Assembly: GCF_001758425.2 (NCBI RefSeq)
Contig: NZ_MDSS02000015.1
Coordinates: 1 to 61,103, forward strand
DNA from: Nesterenkonia sp. PF2B19
GTDB taxonomy: Bacteria > Actinomycetota > Actinomycetes > Actinomycetales > Micrococcaceae
Reading direction: 5' to 3'
DNA length: 61,103 nt
The translations under genes and the position numbers were made by a program. The number at the start of each line of letters is the position of its first letter. Position 1 is the stretch's first letter. Shown here piece after piece: positions 16,951 through 26,323 of the stretch. The notes below the pieces were generated by a model that did no database searches, was not told where the DNA came from, and saw only the letters and a program-made list of their open reading frames with translations.

Positions 16951-18042
16951 ATGGCCACCACCACAGAGACCACCAGCACCCCCGAGACTTCCCCCGCCTC
17001 CGCCGCGGGCGACACCTCGCCCACCGGAGTGAAGGCCACCACCTTCGCCGCGGCGCTGAACACCGCGATGTCCGACGCCATGGAGCACGACGACGCCGTC
17101 TGCGTCTTCGGCGAGGACGTGGGCACCCTCGGCGGCGTCTTCCGCATCACCGACGGGCTGACCCAGCGCTTCGGCGAGAACCGCTGCTTCGACACCCCGC
17201 TGGCCGAGTCCGGGATCGCCGGCATGGCCACTGGCATGGCGATCAACGGCATGAAGCCGGTGATCGAGATGCAGTTCGACGCCTTCGCATACCCGGCGCT
17301 GGAGCAGATCTTCAGCCACATCGCCAAGCTGGCCAACCGTACTCGCGGCCACGTGCGCCTGCCGATGGTGATCCGGGTGCCCTACGGCGGCGGAGTCGGC
17401 GGCGTGGAGCACCACTGCGACTCCTCCGAGGCGTACTACGCCCACACCCCCGGCCTGAAGGTCTACACCCCGGCCACCGTGGCGGATGCCTACCTCATGC
17501 TGCGGGAGGCCATCGACTCCCCCGACCCCGTGGTCTTCTTCGAGCCGAAGAAGCTCTACTGGACCAAGGAGCAGGTCGACCTGGCCGCGCTGCGCCGCCG
17601 GTATGAGTCTGGCGCCGCGGACGCCGGGGTGGGCACCGAGGGCCGCGCCGTCGTCGTCCGCGAGGGCTCCGACGTCTCCCTGATCAGCTACGGGCCCTCC
17701 GTCTCCGTGGCGCTGAAGGCCGCACAGGCCGCCGCCGAGGAGGGCATCTCCGCCGAGGTCCTGGACCTGCGCAGCATCGTGCCCTTCGACGACGACGCGC
17801 TGACCGCCACCGTGGAGAAGACCGGCCGCGCCGTGGTGATCGCCGAGCCGCAGGGTTTCGTCTCGGTGGCCGGTGAGATCGTGGCCCGCATCCAGGAGCG
17901 CTGCTTCCACTCCCTCTCATCCCCGGTGCGGCGGGTCACCGGTTTCGACATCCCGTATCCGTCGCCGAAGCTCGAGGAGCACCACCTGCCCAGCGTGGAC
18001 CGGATCCTGGACACCCTCGACGAGCTGCAGTGGGAGGACTGA
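16951..18042 (+). CDS. bkdB: Branched-chain 2-oxoacid dehydrogenase E1 beta subunit
   Basis: E1 beta completes the alpha2beta2 decarboxylase. The 363-residue product has a Thr/Ser/Pro-rich 25-residue N-terminal tail. It then shows the family hallmarks CVFGEDVGTLGGVFRIT, FDTPLAESGIAGMATGMA and PYGGGVGGVEHHCDS (in parts through residue 155), and the C-terminal transketolase domain with LDLRSIVPFD. ATG 16951 sits two bases after the bkdA stop behind a caggaggac site. No defects. Confidence 0.93.
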   Translation: MATTTETTSTPETSPASAAGDTSPTGVKATTFAAALNTAMSDAMEHDDAVCVFGEDVGTLGGVFRITDGLTQRFGENRCFDTPLAESGIAGMATGMAINGMKPVIEMQFDAFAYPALEQIFSHIAKLANRTRGHVRLPMVIRVPYGGGVGGVEHHCDSSEAYYAHTPGLKVYTPATVADAYLMLREAIDSPDPVVFFEPKKLYWTKEQVDLAALRRRYESGAADAGVGTEGRAVVVREGSDVSLISYGPSVSVALKAAQAAAEEGISAEVLDLRSIVPFDDDALTATVEKTGRAVVIAEPQGFVSVAGEIVARIQERCFHSLSSPVRRVTGFDIPYPSPKLEEHHLPSVDRILDTLDELQWED

Positions 18043-18043
18043 G

Positions 18044-19547
18044 ATGACCACCTTCGACCTGCCCGACCTGGGCGAAGGCCTGACCGAGGCCACCCTGCTG
18101 AGCTGGCTCGTGGACGAGGGCGACATGATCGAGGTCGACCAGCCGATCGCCGAAGTGGAGACTGCCAAGTCGTCCATCGAGGTCCCCTCCCCCTACGCCG
18201 GAATCGTGGTGCGCCTGCACGGCGCGGTCGGCGAGACGCTCATCGTGGACGAACCGCTGATCACCGTGGACACCGACGGCGGCGGCGGGTTCGACGACGC
18301 CGCCGGGCCGAGCGCGGCCGCAGGCTCCTCCGCGGGTGCGCTGAGCTACCGCGAGGAGGAGCGGGCCGGGACCGCGGTCCCCGCCGACGGCGGCGGGGAG
18401 GAGACCCTTCAGGACACGGGCGACGAAGGCTCTGGGAACGTGCTGATCGGCTACGGCACCTCCGCCTCAGCCGGCGCCCGCCGTCGTCGCCGTCGCGCCG
18501 GTGGCTCGAGCCAGTCGCCCGCCGGCCCTCGCGCGGGGAGTGCGCTCGCCGTGGCGAAGCGTCCCGCGCAGAAGGCACCGCGGGTCTCCTCTCCGCTGGT
18601 CCGCCGACTGGCGCGGGAGCATTCCGTTCCGCTGACCGGACTGACGGGCACGGGCCCGGACGGGCTGATCATCCGCGCGGAGCGTGCTGGCCGCCGTGGA
18701 GTCGCGCGGCGCGGCGCCCGCCCAGGACCAGCAGACTGCTCAGGCGCCGGCGTCGGCTGGCCCTGTGTCGACGGGCCCTGTGTCGACGGGCCCTGTGTCG
18801 GCCTCGCCGTCCCTGCCGGCTCCCGGCGGGCTCGAGATCCGCGAGCGGGTCGCTGTGACCGGCATCCGCAAGGCCGTGGCCACCACGCTCTCCCGCTCCC
18901 GCCGGGAGATCCCGGAGGCCACCGTGTGGCAGGACGTGGACGCCACCGAGCTGCTGGCGCTGCGGGCCCGCCTGAAGCGTCAGGCGGAGGCCGAAGGCTC
19001 CTCCGCGCCCTCACTGCTCGCACTCATCGGCCGGTTCGTGCTGGCCGGGCTGTCCCGCCACCCGGAGCTGGCCACCCGGGTGGACACCCGGGAGGACGGT
19101 GAGCAGGAGATCGTCCACTTCGACGGGGTGAACCTGGGCTTAGCCGCCCAGACCGACACCGGACTGGTGGTGCCGGTGGTCCGGCATGCCGAGCGACTCT
19201 CCGCCCGTGAGCTGCACGGCGAGATCGGCCGACTCGTGGGGGCCGCCCGCGACGGCTCCATCTCCGGCAAGGAGCTCACCGGCGGCACGTTCACGGTGAA
19301 CAACTACGGGGTCTTCGGCTCCGACGGGGCCACTCCGATCATCAACCACCCGGAGGTCGCGATCCTGGGGATCGGACGCATCCTGGACCGCCCCTGGGCG
19401 GTGGACGGGGAGCTGACGGTGCGCAGCATCACCACGCTCACCCTGGCCTTCGACCACCGGGTCTGCGACGGCGGCACCGCCGGAGGGTTCCTCGACTTCG
19501 TGGCACGCTGCGTAGAGGACCCCACCACAGCCCTGGCAGATCTCTGA
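18044..19547 (+). CDS. bkdC: 2-oxoacid dehydrogenase E2 (dihydrolipoamide acyltransferase), frame broken near 18681-18684
   Basis: E2 moves acyl groups from E1 to CoA. One lipoyl domain is present with the lipoylated Lys42 in VETAKSSIEV. An E3/E1-binding domain (SSPLVRRLAREHSV, then GTGPDGLIIRA) follows, and then a catalytic domain ending in the HRVCDGGTAGGF active-site motif. The reading frame shifts at 18681-18684: the expected ADVLAAVESRG continues only in the +1 frame. One inserted base in gcggagcgtg accounts for it. A linker after the break carries 2.8 copies of a 15-bp repeat (18759-18800) encoding Gly-Pro-Val-Ser-Thr. The restored protein is about 500 residues. Confidence 0.9.
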
Positions 19548-19574
19548 GCCGCTCCCCACCGCCCGGACCCCACA

Positions 19575-19613
19575 GAGCCGGTCCCACTGAGCCGGTCCCA
19601 CTGAGCCGGTCCC
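19575..19613. repeat. 14-bp direct repeats after bkdC
   Basis: 2.8 tandem copies of gagccggtcccact lie between the bkdC stop and its terminator. Unknown role, probably slippage. Confidence 0.7.
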
Positions 19614-19647
19614 TCGGACCGCCCGCAGGATCACTCGCACCCTGCAC

Positions 19648-19710
19648 GACGGCCGGGACACGGCCCACCTCCGCGTGACTCCACGCAGCGGTGGCCGCGT
19701 CCCGGCCGTC
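19648..19710. terminator. Hairpin terminator of the bkd operon
   Basis: Arms of 18 bases (gacggccgggacacggcc at 19648-19665 and its complement at 19693-19710, one mismatch) enclose a 27-base loop with its own small stem. It lies 100 bases after bkdC and faces the convergent Pr6Pr gene. The rest of 19711-19873 shows no gene or clear signal. Confidence 0.7.
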
Positions 19711-19873
19711 TCGTCAGAATCCTTCACCTGGACGCTGTCTCCATCGAGGAGTCACTTTCCCTCACGCCACAGGCCGGTGCAACCACCGATAGACCCCGCC
19801 GCGCGTCAGCCCTCCCTGATGTGCGGGAGAATGACTCCTCGAGGCGAACCGCATCGAGCCGAGCCGCAGCACC

Positions 19874-20536
19874 TCACCCAGGCACGCGCGCGAGCAGGCG
19901 ATCCACCGCCCACAGCAGGCACGCCAGCAGCAGATACCCGCCCAGGATGGCGCCGACGTACACCCCGACCCCGGCGTAGCCCATCCCGGGGACGTCGAGG
20001 ATGTCATAGGGGTACCAGTCGATCAGCGGCCCTCGTCCGAGGGTGACGGCCAGCCAGCCCAACGGCACCAGCAGGGACAGCGCCACCACCTTGCCGGTGA
20101 TGACTCCTCGCGGCCCGACCAGCAGCCAGACGGCCGGCACCAGGATCGGCACGATGACATGCAGCACCGTGTCATTGACCCACCGCACCCCGGTGAGCAC
20201 GTCCGGGCCCCGCAGGAGCAGGTTGAACACCACTCCGGTGATGATCACGCTCACCACCGCGCAGAGCCGCAGGGCATGGAAGACCGTGGAGGTCCGAGGC
20301 ACCCGAACCGCCAGCATCGCCGAGGTCAGGCAGGCCAGGAACCCGGAGAGCACTGTGAAGTAGGCGGGCTGGTTGAGGGTGTGCTCCCACCCGGCGGCGA
20401 ATCCTCCGTGATAGCCGACCCCGACGGGCAGGCTGGTCTCCGTGGTCCACCCCAGGTGCACCGAGGTCACCAGGCCCACGGCACACAGGGCCGCGACGAC
20501 GGCGTGCAGGCCCCGCGCCGTCGTCGACTCCTCCAC
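19874..20536 (-). CDS. Pr6Pr-family integral membrane protein
   Basis: This 220-residue polytopic membrane protein has about six hydrophobic helices, including residues near 8-28, 55-75, 88-110 and 125-145. The segment WVNDTVLHVIVPILVPAVWLL and the following PLGWLAVTLGRG-WYPYDILD are typical of the Pr6Pr (FAR-17a/AIG1-like) family, whose role in bacteria is unknown. ATG at 20536 starts MEESTTARG, just before the first helix. It is convergent with bkdC and upstream of nothing on the same strand. No link to aromatic catabolism is visible. Confidence 0.75.
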   Translation of the reverse strand: MEESTTARGLHAVVAALCAVGLVTSVHLGWTTETSLPVGVGYHGGFAAGWEHTLNQPAYFTVLSGFLACLTSAMLAVRVPRTSTVFHALRLCAVVSVIITGVVFNLLLRGPDVLTGVRWVNDTVLHVIVPILVPAVWLLVGPRGVITGKVVALSLLVPLGWLAVTLGRGPLIDWYPYDILDVPGMGYAGVGVYVGAILGGYLLLACLLWAVDRLLARVPG

Positions 20537-20633
20537 CGGCCAGGGCCGAAGGGTCGCGGCTCCGCTGCGTCCTGGCGTGCGCTCAGGGCACCTCCTGTGT
20601 GCTCGTCGCCGGCCACCTCAGGGAGTCCGCTTC

Positions 20634-20692
20634 AGGACAGCCCGATCAGGACAGCCCGATCAGGATAGCCGGATAGGGACATCCGGATCAGG
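20634..20692. repeat. 14-bp tandem repeats between paaH and the Pr6Pr gene
   Basis: Two perfect copies of aggacagcccgatc (20634-20647, 20648-20661) are followed by two degenerate copies to about 20692. They lie just beyond the paaH stop. No hairpin terminator was found here. Confidence 0.75.
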
Positions 20693-20704
20693 AGGGCCGG
20701 CGGG

Positions 20705-21598
20705 TCAGTCCTGAGGGTAGTCGTAGAAGCCCTTGCCGGTCTTCCTCCCGAGCTCTCCACGGGCCACCATGTCCCGCATCAGCTGCGGCGGGGCGAAGCG
20801 CTCCCCCAGCTGGGACTCGAGGTACTCGGCGATCCCGAGCCGTATGTCCAGGCCCACGATGTCGGTCAGCGCGAGGGGACCGATCGGGAACTTGTAGCCC
20901 AGCACCATGGCGTTGTCGATGTCCTGCGGGCTCGCCACGCCCTCCTCCACCATCCGGATGGCTTCGAGTCCGATCGCGACCCCCAGCCGGGAGGAGGCGA
21001 AGCCCGGAGCGTCGTTCACCACCACCGGCGTCTTGCCCAGCGCCTGTACCCACTGCGGGCTGCGGCGAGTCAGCTCCTCGCCGGTGGTCTCGGCGAGCAC
21101 CACCTCCACGAGCTTGGAGGCCGGCACAGGGTTGAAGAAGTGCAGTCCGCAGAACCGCTCGGGGCGCTGCAGGTGCTCGGCCAGTCCGGTCACGGACAGC
21201 GAGCTGGTGTTGGTGGCCAGCCACGCCTCCGCGGAGAGCTGCTGCTCCGCCCGGCGCAGGGAGGAGGTCTTCAGCGCCATGTCCTCCGGCACAGCCTCGA
21301 TGACCAGCCCGCAGCGGGCGAAGGCGGTCACGTCGTCGGTGGTGGTGAGCTTCGCCGTCCAGTCGGTCAGCTCGCCGCTGATCTTGCCGCGGTCCAGGGA
21401 GGCGGCGACGTCGGCCTCGATGCGCCCACGGGCGGCCTCCGCCGCCTCCGCAGAGACGTCGACGACGACGACCTCCTCGGCTCCGGAGATGAGGAACGCG
21501 TGGGCGATGCCTCCGCCCATGCGCCCTCCGCCCAGGACACCGACGACGTCGGGCAGGGTGGCGTCTCGGGCGGGCTCAACGGTCTGTGGGGTGCTCAT
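20705..21598 (-). CDS. paaH: 3-hydroxyadipyl-CoA dehydrogenase PaaH
   Basis: PaaH oxidises 3-hydroxyadipyl-CoA to 3-oxoadipyl-CoA with NAD. The 297-residue product has a Rossmann motif LGGGRMGGG near residues 22-30. The catalytic His is in LHFFNPVPASKLVEVV, and the C-terminal dimerisation domain ends GRKTGKGFYDYP. The ATG at 21598 overlaps the paaF stop by four bases (ATGA). It is the last gene of the minus-strand paaJ-paaF-paaH unit under the operator at 23715. Confidence 0.9.
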   Translation of the reverse strand: MSTPQTVEPARDATLPDVVGVLGGGRMGGGIAHAFLISGAEEVVVVDVSAEAAEAARGRIEADVAASLDRGKISGELTDWTAKLTTTDDVTAFARCGLVIEAVPEDMALKTSSLRRAEQQLSAEAWLATNTSSLSVTGLAEHLQRPERFCGLHFFNPVPASKLVEVVLAETTGEELTRRSPQWVQALGKTPVVVNDAPGFASSRLGVAIGLEAIRMVEEGVASPQDIDNAMVLGYKFPIGPLALTDIVGLDIRLGIAEYLESQLGERFAPPQLMRDMVARGELGRKTGKGFYDYPQD

Positions 21599-22449
21599 GC
21601 GTCGTCTCCGGTGTTCTTCTCGGCGGCCTGGCGTCGCTTCCGATCCAGGAAGGCCTGCATGCGGTCGAACTTCGCCTCGGACTCGAAGAGGATCGCCTGG
21701 GCGAGGTTGTCGATCTGCGGGTGGGCCTCCCGCGGCATGTGGAAGACCTGCTTGGAGATCCGTACCGCCAGCGGGTCCTGCCTCGCGATCCGATCGGCGA
21801 GCGCATCGGCGGCCTCCAGCAGCTCCTCCGCCGGGTGCACGGCGTTGAGGAGCCCATGGGCCAGAGCCTCCTCGGCGTCGAGGATGCGCCCAGCCAGCAG
21901 GATCTCCTTGGCCATCGCTTCCCCGGCGAGCTCGCGCAGCCGCCACAGGGCCCCGGCGGCGGGGATGATGCCCAGTCCGGTCTCCGGCTGGCCGATCCTC
22001 AGCTCACGCGTGCCGAGTCGGAAGTCGGCGGCCCAGGCGAGCTCGGCCCCGCCGCCGAGGGCGTAGCCGTCCAGGGCGGCGATGACCGGCATGGGGAGTT
22101 TGGCGAGGCGGTCGAAGGCAGTGGAGTTGACCCCGCGCAGGGCGTCGTCGCGGCGGCGTGCACGCAGCTGGCCGATGTCGGCTCCGGAGGCGAAGACTCC
22201 CGGCCGGCCGGTCTGCGGGTCCGGGTCGGTGCCGGAGAGGATGAGGATCTTCGGGTGGTGCTCCAGGTGGGCGCAGAGCGCGTGGAGCTCGTCGACCATG
22301 GTCGCGTCGATGGCGTTGCGGACCTCGGGCCGGTCGAGTCGGGCGTGGAGGCGGTCCTCGGCCTCGGTGATGCGCAGGGTGGTGAAGTCGGCGGCGTCGA
22401 GCCGGGGTCCGTTCTGGTCGGAGGCGTGCGGCACACGGGTCTCGGTCAT
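21595..22449 (-). CDS. paaF: 2,3-dehydroadipyl-CoA hydratase PaaF
   Basis: This 284-residue crotonase-fold enzyme, unlike PaaG at 8145, keeps both catalytic Glu residues of true hydratases: GGGAELAWAADF near 128 and GQPETGLGIIPAAG near 148. That supports hydration of 2,3-dehydroadipyl-CoA to 3-hydroxyadipyl-CoA. The N-terminus has a 25-residue extension before the fold. ATG 22449 is two bases after the thiolase stop. It is translationally coupled to paaH. A general short-chain enoyl-CoA hydratase is the alternative. Confidence 0.87.
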   Translation of the reverse strand: MTETRVPHASDQNGPRLDAADFTTLRITEAEDRLHARLDRPEVRNAIDATMVDELHALCAHLEHHPKILILSGTDPDPQTGRPGVFASGADIGQLRARRRDDALRGVNSTAFDRLAKLPMPVIAALDGYALGGGAELAWAADFRLGTRELRIGQPETGLGIIPAAGALWRLRELAGEAMAKEILLAGRILDAEEALAHGLLNAVHPAEELLEAADALADRIARQDPLAVRISKQVFHMPREAHPQIDNLAQAILFESEAKFDRMQAFLDRKRRQAAEKNTGDDA

Positions 22450-22451
22450 GG

Positions 22452-23654
22452 TCACACCGCCTCCAGCAGCATCGCCGACCCCTGGCCGACTCCCACGCAC
22501 ATGCTGGCCAGGCCGCGGCGGGCGCCTTCGTCCTCCATGCGGCGGGCCAGGGTGAGCACGATGCGCGCCCCGGAGGAGCCCAGCGGGTGGCCGAGGGCGA
22601 TCGCGCCGCCGTCGGCGTTGACCAGTGCGGGGTCCAGGCCCAGGCGTCGGATGCAGGCCAGGGACTGGGTGGCGAAGGCCTCGTTGAGCTCCACGGCCTC
22701 CACCGTGCCGATGTCCCAGCCGGCACGCTTGAGGGCCTTGGTGCTGGCCGGCACGGGCCCCATGCCCATGATCTCGGGGGCCAGGCCGGCGTTGGCCCCG
22801 CCGGCGATCCGCGCCCGGGGGGTGAGCCCGTACTGTTCGACGGCGGCTTCGGAGGCGACGATGACGGCGGAGGCTCCGTCATTCAGGGACGAGGAGTTGC
22901 CGGCGGTGACCACGTCGCCGCCGCCCACCACCGGTCGCAGACCGGCCAGGTCCTCCATGCTGATGCCGGGCCGGGGCCCCTCGTCGGTGTCGACGACGGT
23001 CACCGCGCCTTTGCGCCCGGGGACCTCCACGGGTGTGATCTCGCGGGCCAGCCGGCCGGCGTCGACGGCGGCGGCCGCCCGACGCTGGGACTCCACCGCG
23101 AAGGCGTCGGCCTCCTCCCGGGTGACGCCTTCCACCCGGGCGACCTCCTCGGCGGTCTCCGGCATGGAGTAGGTCCGCTTGTCGATGGTGAGGAACGTCG
23201 GGTTCACGAAGCGCCAGCCGATGGAGGTGTCGACGATCTCCCCGGGCTTGCCGAAGCCGCGGGTGGGTTTGGCCATCACCCAGGGGGCCCGCGACATGGA
23301 TTCCACTCCCCCGGCGACGACGAGGTCCGCGGCACCGGCGGCGATCATGTGGTGCGCCTGAGCGATGGCGCTCATCCCGGAGGCGCACAGCCGGTTGACG
23401 GTGATGCCCGGGACGGTCTCGGGGAACCCGGCCAGCAGCCAGGCCATGCGGGCCACATTGCGGTTCTCCTCGCCCGCGCCGTTGGCGTTGCCGAGGATGA
23501 CCTCGTCCACGGCGGCAGGGTCGATGCCGGCGTCCTCGACGACGGTGCGCACCACCAGGGCGGCGAGGTCGTCGGGCCGGACGGAGGACAGCGCGCCGCC
23601 GTAGCGGCCGACGGGCGTGCGTGTCCCGGAGACGAGGAAGGCGGGGGTGGTCAC
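22452..23654 (-). CDS. paaJ: 3-oxoadipyl-CoA / 3-oxo-5,6-dehydrosuberyl-CoA thiolase PaaJ
   Basis: PaaJ catalyses both thiolytic steps of the paa pathway. The 400-residue product has the nucleophilic Cys90 in NRLCASGMSAI, the NEAFA motif, GGAIALGHPLGSSG with the catalytic His, and the second Cys in SMCVGVGQG. GTG 23654 is chosen since ggagg lies six bases upstream and earlier codons cross the operator. It is the first gene of the paaJFH unit. No defects. Confidence 0.9.
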   Translation of the reverse strand: MTTPAFLVSGTRTPVGRYGGALSSVRPDDLAALVVRTVVEDAGIDPAAVDEVILGNANGAGEENRNVARMAWLLAGFPETVPGITVNRLCASGMSAIAQAHHMIAAGAADLVVAGGVESMSRAPWVMAKPTRGFGKPGEIVDTSIGWRFVNPTFLTIDKRTYSMPETAEEVARVEGVTREEADAFAVESQRRAAAAVDAGRLAREITPVEVPGRKGAVTVVDTDEGPRPGISMEDLAGLRPVVGGGDVVTAGNSSSLNDGASAVIVASEAAVEQYGLTPRARIAGGANAGLAPEIMGMGPVPASTKALKRAGWDIGTVEAVELNEAFATQSLACIRRLGLDPALVNADGGAIALGHPLGSSGARIVLTLARRMEDEGARRGLASMCVGVGQGSAMLLEAV

Positions 23655-23714
23655 GGGGTTCCTCCGACTGTCGGTGAGGGCTGCAGGGCGGCGGCAGGTC
23701 GCCGGACCGGAATT

Positions 23715-23734
23715 ACTGACCGATCGTTCACCTG
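23715..23734 (-). promoter_or_regulatory. Predicted PaaR operator upstream of paaJ-paaF-paaH
   Basis: actgaccgatcgttcacctg matches the window consensus at 13 of 20 positions, with an inner palindrome TGAcCGATCGtTCA (23717-23730). It lies about 60 bases before the paaJ GTG. It is the most divergent of the five sites. Confidence 0.65.
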
Positions 23735-23910
23735 AACACTCTTCCACGCCCGGGCTGTGAGGTCAATCACCAGATGGTCGCCTGCACTGCACCCAGCGGG
23801 TCGCCCGGCCGTCAGGGCGGTCGACTGGCTAAGGTGAGGTGAGCCACGTCACTCAGGGATCACCCCTCCCCTGTCACTGACGCCTCAGTCTCACCATCAA
23901 GGAGGATGCC

Positions 23911-25290
23911 GTGAACGCTGCCCCCTCAGGCCAGAAGCCCAGCGCGGGAGGCGGAGCCCTGCTCGGCCCCGTCATGCGACCGCTGAACGCGTTGGTCGAG
24001 AAGCTGATCCCTTCTGCCCTGGTCTTCGCGATCGGGCTGACCATCATCGTCGCGGTGCTCGCCCTGCTGCTCACCGACGCCGGCCCGGTGCAGGTGGTCG
24101 AGGAATGGGGCCTCGGTCTGGCGGGTCTGCTGGAGTTCATGACGCAGATCGCGCTGATCCTGTTCCTGGGCTACATCCTGGCCAGCACCCGTCCGGTCCG
24201 CGCCCTGCTGCGCCGGCTGGCCCAGGTCCCGCGGACCCCCATGCAGGCCTACCTGTTCGTGTTCCTGATCGCCGCCCTGGCTTCGCTGATCACCTGGGGG
24301 CTGGGACTCGTGGTGGGCGGTCTGATGGCCCGGGAGGTCGCCGAACAGGCCCGCCGTCGGGAGATGCCGGTGCACTTCCCGATGCTGGTGGCCGCCGGAT
24401 TCTCCGGCTTCGTGGTGTGGCACATGGGGTACTCGGCCTCCGGACCGCTGACCGCCGCCACGCCGGACTCCTTCGTGGCCGATGTCCTCGGCGAGCCGCT
24501 GTCCATCACGGAGACGGTGTTCTCCAGCTGGAACCTGATCGCCGCCGCGGTGACGATCCTCGTGGTCGCCGGCGCGCTCACGCTCATCGCGCCCCGCAAT
24601 CCCCACGACGTCGTCCCGCTGGGTGTGGACGCGCGCCTGCAGGACACGGAGGTCGACGACGCCGTCGCCACTCCGGCCGACCGCGTGGACGCCAGCCGCC
24701 TCCCCACGCTGCTGGTGGGGCTCATGCTGGTCAGCTACCTGGCCATCCACTTCTCCGGCGGAGGCGGACTGACCCTGGACATCGTCAACTGGAGCTTCCT
24801 GACGCTGATCATGCTGCTGGTGCGCAGCCCCTTCGAGCTGCTGGCGCTGACCAAGGAGGCCGCCGCAAACGTGGGCGACATCCTGCTGCAGTTCCCGCTC
24901 TACGCCGGGATCCTGGGCATCATGGCCGGCACCGGGCTGATGCAGGTGTTCTCCGAGGCGTTCGTGGCGATCTCCACGGACCAGACCTTCGCGCTGTGGG
25001 CGTTCCTCTCGGCCGGGATCGTGAACTTCTTCGTCCCCTCCGGCGGCGGGCAGATCGCCGTGCAGGCGCCGATCCTGCTGGAGGCGGCCGAGTCCCTGGG
25101 CACCGATCCGGCAGTGGCGATCATGGCGGTGGCCTACGGCGACCAGTGGACGAACATGATCCAGCCGTTCTGGGCGCTGCCGCTGCTGGCCATCGCCGGG
25201 CTGAAGATGCGCGACATCCTCGGCTACACCACGATCGTGCTCATCGCCTCCGGCCTCGTCTTCGCCGCAACGCTCCTGATCGTGTCCTGA
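23911..25290 (+). CDS. Short-chain fatty acid transporter, AtoE family
   Basis: This 459-residue membrane protein has about ten hydrophobic helices and matches the AtoE/TIGR00366 family. Features include MRPLNALVEKLIPSALVFAI at the start, FLFPSGGG-type loop VNFFVPSGGGQIAVQAPILLEAA near 370-392, and GDQWTNMIQPFWALP near 408-422. The family moves acetoacetate or butyrate-like acids, probably by ion symport. GTG 23911 has an aggagg site. It runs with the PheC-like lipoprotein 37 bases downstream, suggesting a two-gene operon. No PaaR site precedes it. Confidence 0.82.
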   Translation: MNAAPSGQKPSAGGGALLGPVMRPLNALVEKLIPSALVFAIGLTIIVAVLALLLTDAGPVQVVEEWGLGLAGLLEFMTQIALILFLGYILASTRPVRALLRRLAQVPRTPMQAYLFVFLIAALASLITWGLGLVVGGLMAREVAEQARRREMPVHFPMLVAAGFSGFVVWHMGYSASGPLTAATPDSFVADVLGEPLSITETVFSSWNLIAAAVTILVVAGALTLIAPRNPHDVVPLGVDARLQDTEVDDAVATPADRVDASRLPTLLVGLMLVSYLAIHFSGGGGLTLDIVNWSFLTLIMLLVRSPFELLALTKEAAANVGDILLQFPLYAGILGIMAGTGLMQVFSEAFVAISTDQTFALWAFLSAGIVNFFVPSGGGQIAVQAPILLEAAESLGTDPAVAIMAVAYGDQWTNMIQPFWALPLLAIAGLKMRDILGYTTIVLIASGLVFAATLLIVS

Positions 25291-25327
25291 GCTCCCCCAC
25301 CACCCTGAACTCGACTCGGAAGGTCCT

Positions 25328-26254
25328 ATGACATCCCACCCCACCGCTCTGACACCCACCGCGGCGCTGCTGACGGCCGCCGGCGTCGCCGTCGCGCTGC
25401 TCGCCGCCTGCTCCCCGGCTTCTGAGGCCGACGTCGACGCTGGTGCCGACGCTTCTGCGGAGGACAGCACCGAGGGCAGCACCGAGGGCAGCACCGAGGG
25501 CAGCACTGAGCAGGCCGCCCCACCGGCCGTCGAGGACACCTCTCGGCTGGACGAGGTCCTCGACGCCGGCTCGCTGGCGGTGTGCACCACCGGCGACTAC
25601 CCGCCCTTCACCGAACTCGACGAGGAGACCGGCGAGTACACCGGCATCGACGTCGACATGGCTCGGGACCTCGCCGAGCACCTCGCGGTGGAGATCGACT
25701 GGGTGCAGACCACCTGGGACGACCTCATGGACGACTATCTGGCCGAATGCGACATCGCCGTCGGCGGCATCTCGATCAACACGGCGCGGTCCGAGCAGGT
25801 GTTCTTCTCCGCACCGCTGATGGAGGACGGCAAGACCCCGATCACGCGCTGTGAGAACGTGGACGAGTACCGCACGATCGAGCAGATCAACGACCCTGAC
25901 GTCACCTCGATCATGCCCAGCGGCGGGACCAACGAGATCTTCGCCCAGGAGCACTACCCCGACGGGGACCTGGTCACCCATGACAATCTGACGATCTTCG
26001 ACCAGATCGTCGACGGCGAGGCCGACGTCATGACCACCGACCGCTCCGAGGTGCTGTGGATCGCCCACGAGTATGACGAGCTCTGCGCTGTGAATCCGGA
26101 CGAGCCCTTCGACTACTTCGAGAAGGCCTATATGCTTCCGCGCGGCGACACCGTGATGAAGCACTATGTGGACCAGTGGCTGGTCATGGCCCTGAACGAC
26201 GGCACCTACGATGAGATCACGGAACCCTGGTTCGGCGACGACGTCGACCTGTGA
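25328..26254 (+). CDS. PheC-like (cyclohexadienyl dehydratase-like) lipoprotein of the SBP_bac_3 fold
   Basis: The 308-residue product starts with a lipoprotein signal (LLAACSP, lipid Cys near 28) and an acidic Ser-Thr-Glu-Gly repeat linker (12-bp DNA repeat 25466-25510). The folded part resembles Pseudomonas PheC, a secreted prephenate/arogenate dehydratase evolved from solute-binding proteins. Shared features are SRLDEVL, TTGDYPPF, DVDMARDLA, GGISIN, DGKTPIT, GGTNEIFA, TIFDQIVDGEAD and ELCAV...PFD.FEKAYMLPR. The Glu of GGTNE, reported as catalytic in PheC, is kept. It could instead be a binding receptor. It may yield phenylpyruvate outside the cytoplasm. No ABC permease adjoins it. Confidence 0.7.
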   Translation: MTSHPTALTPTAALLTAAGVAVALLAACSPASEADVDAGADASAEDSTEGSTEGSTEGSTEQAAPPAVEDTSRLDEVLDAGSLAVCTTGDYPPFTELDEETGEYTGIDVDMARDLAEHLAVEIDWVQTTWDDLMDDYLAECDIAVGGISINTARSEQVFFSAPLMEDGKTPITRCENVDEYRTIEQINDPDVTSIMPSGGTNEIFAQEHYPDGDLVTHDNLTIFDQIVDGEADVMTTDRSEVLWIAHEYDELCAVNPDEPFDYFEKAYMLPRGDTVMKHYVDQWLVMALNDGTYDEITEPWFGDDVDL

Positions 26255-26323
26255 GAGCGGGCCGTGGGCCTGGCACACCGCCCCGAGCGGACGCTTGCCT
26301 GCTGGCCGTGGCAGAGCCTGCGC

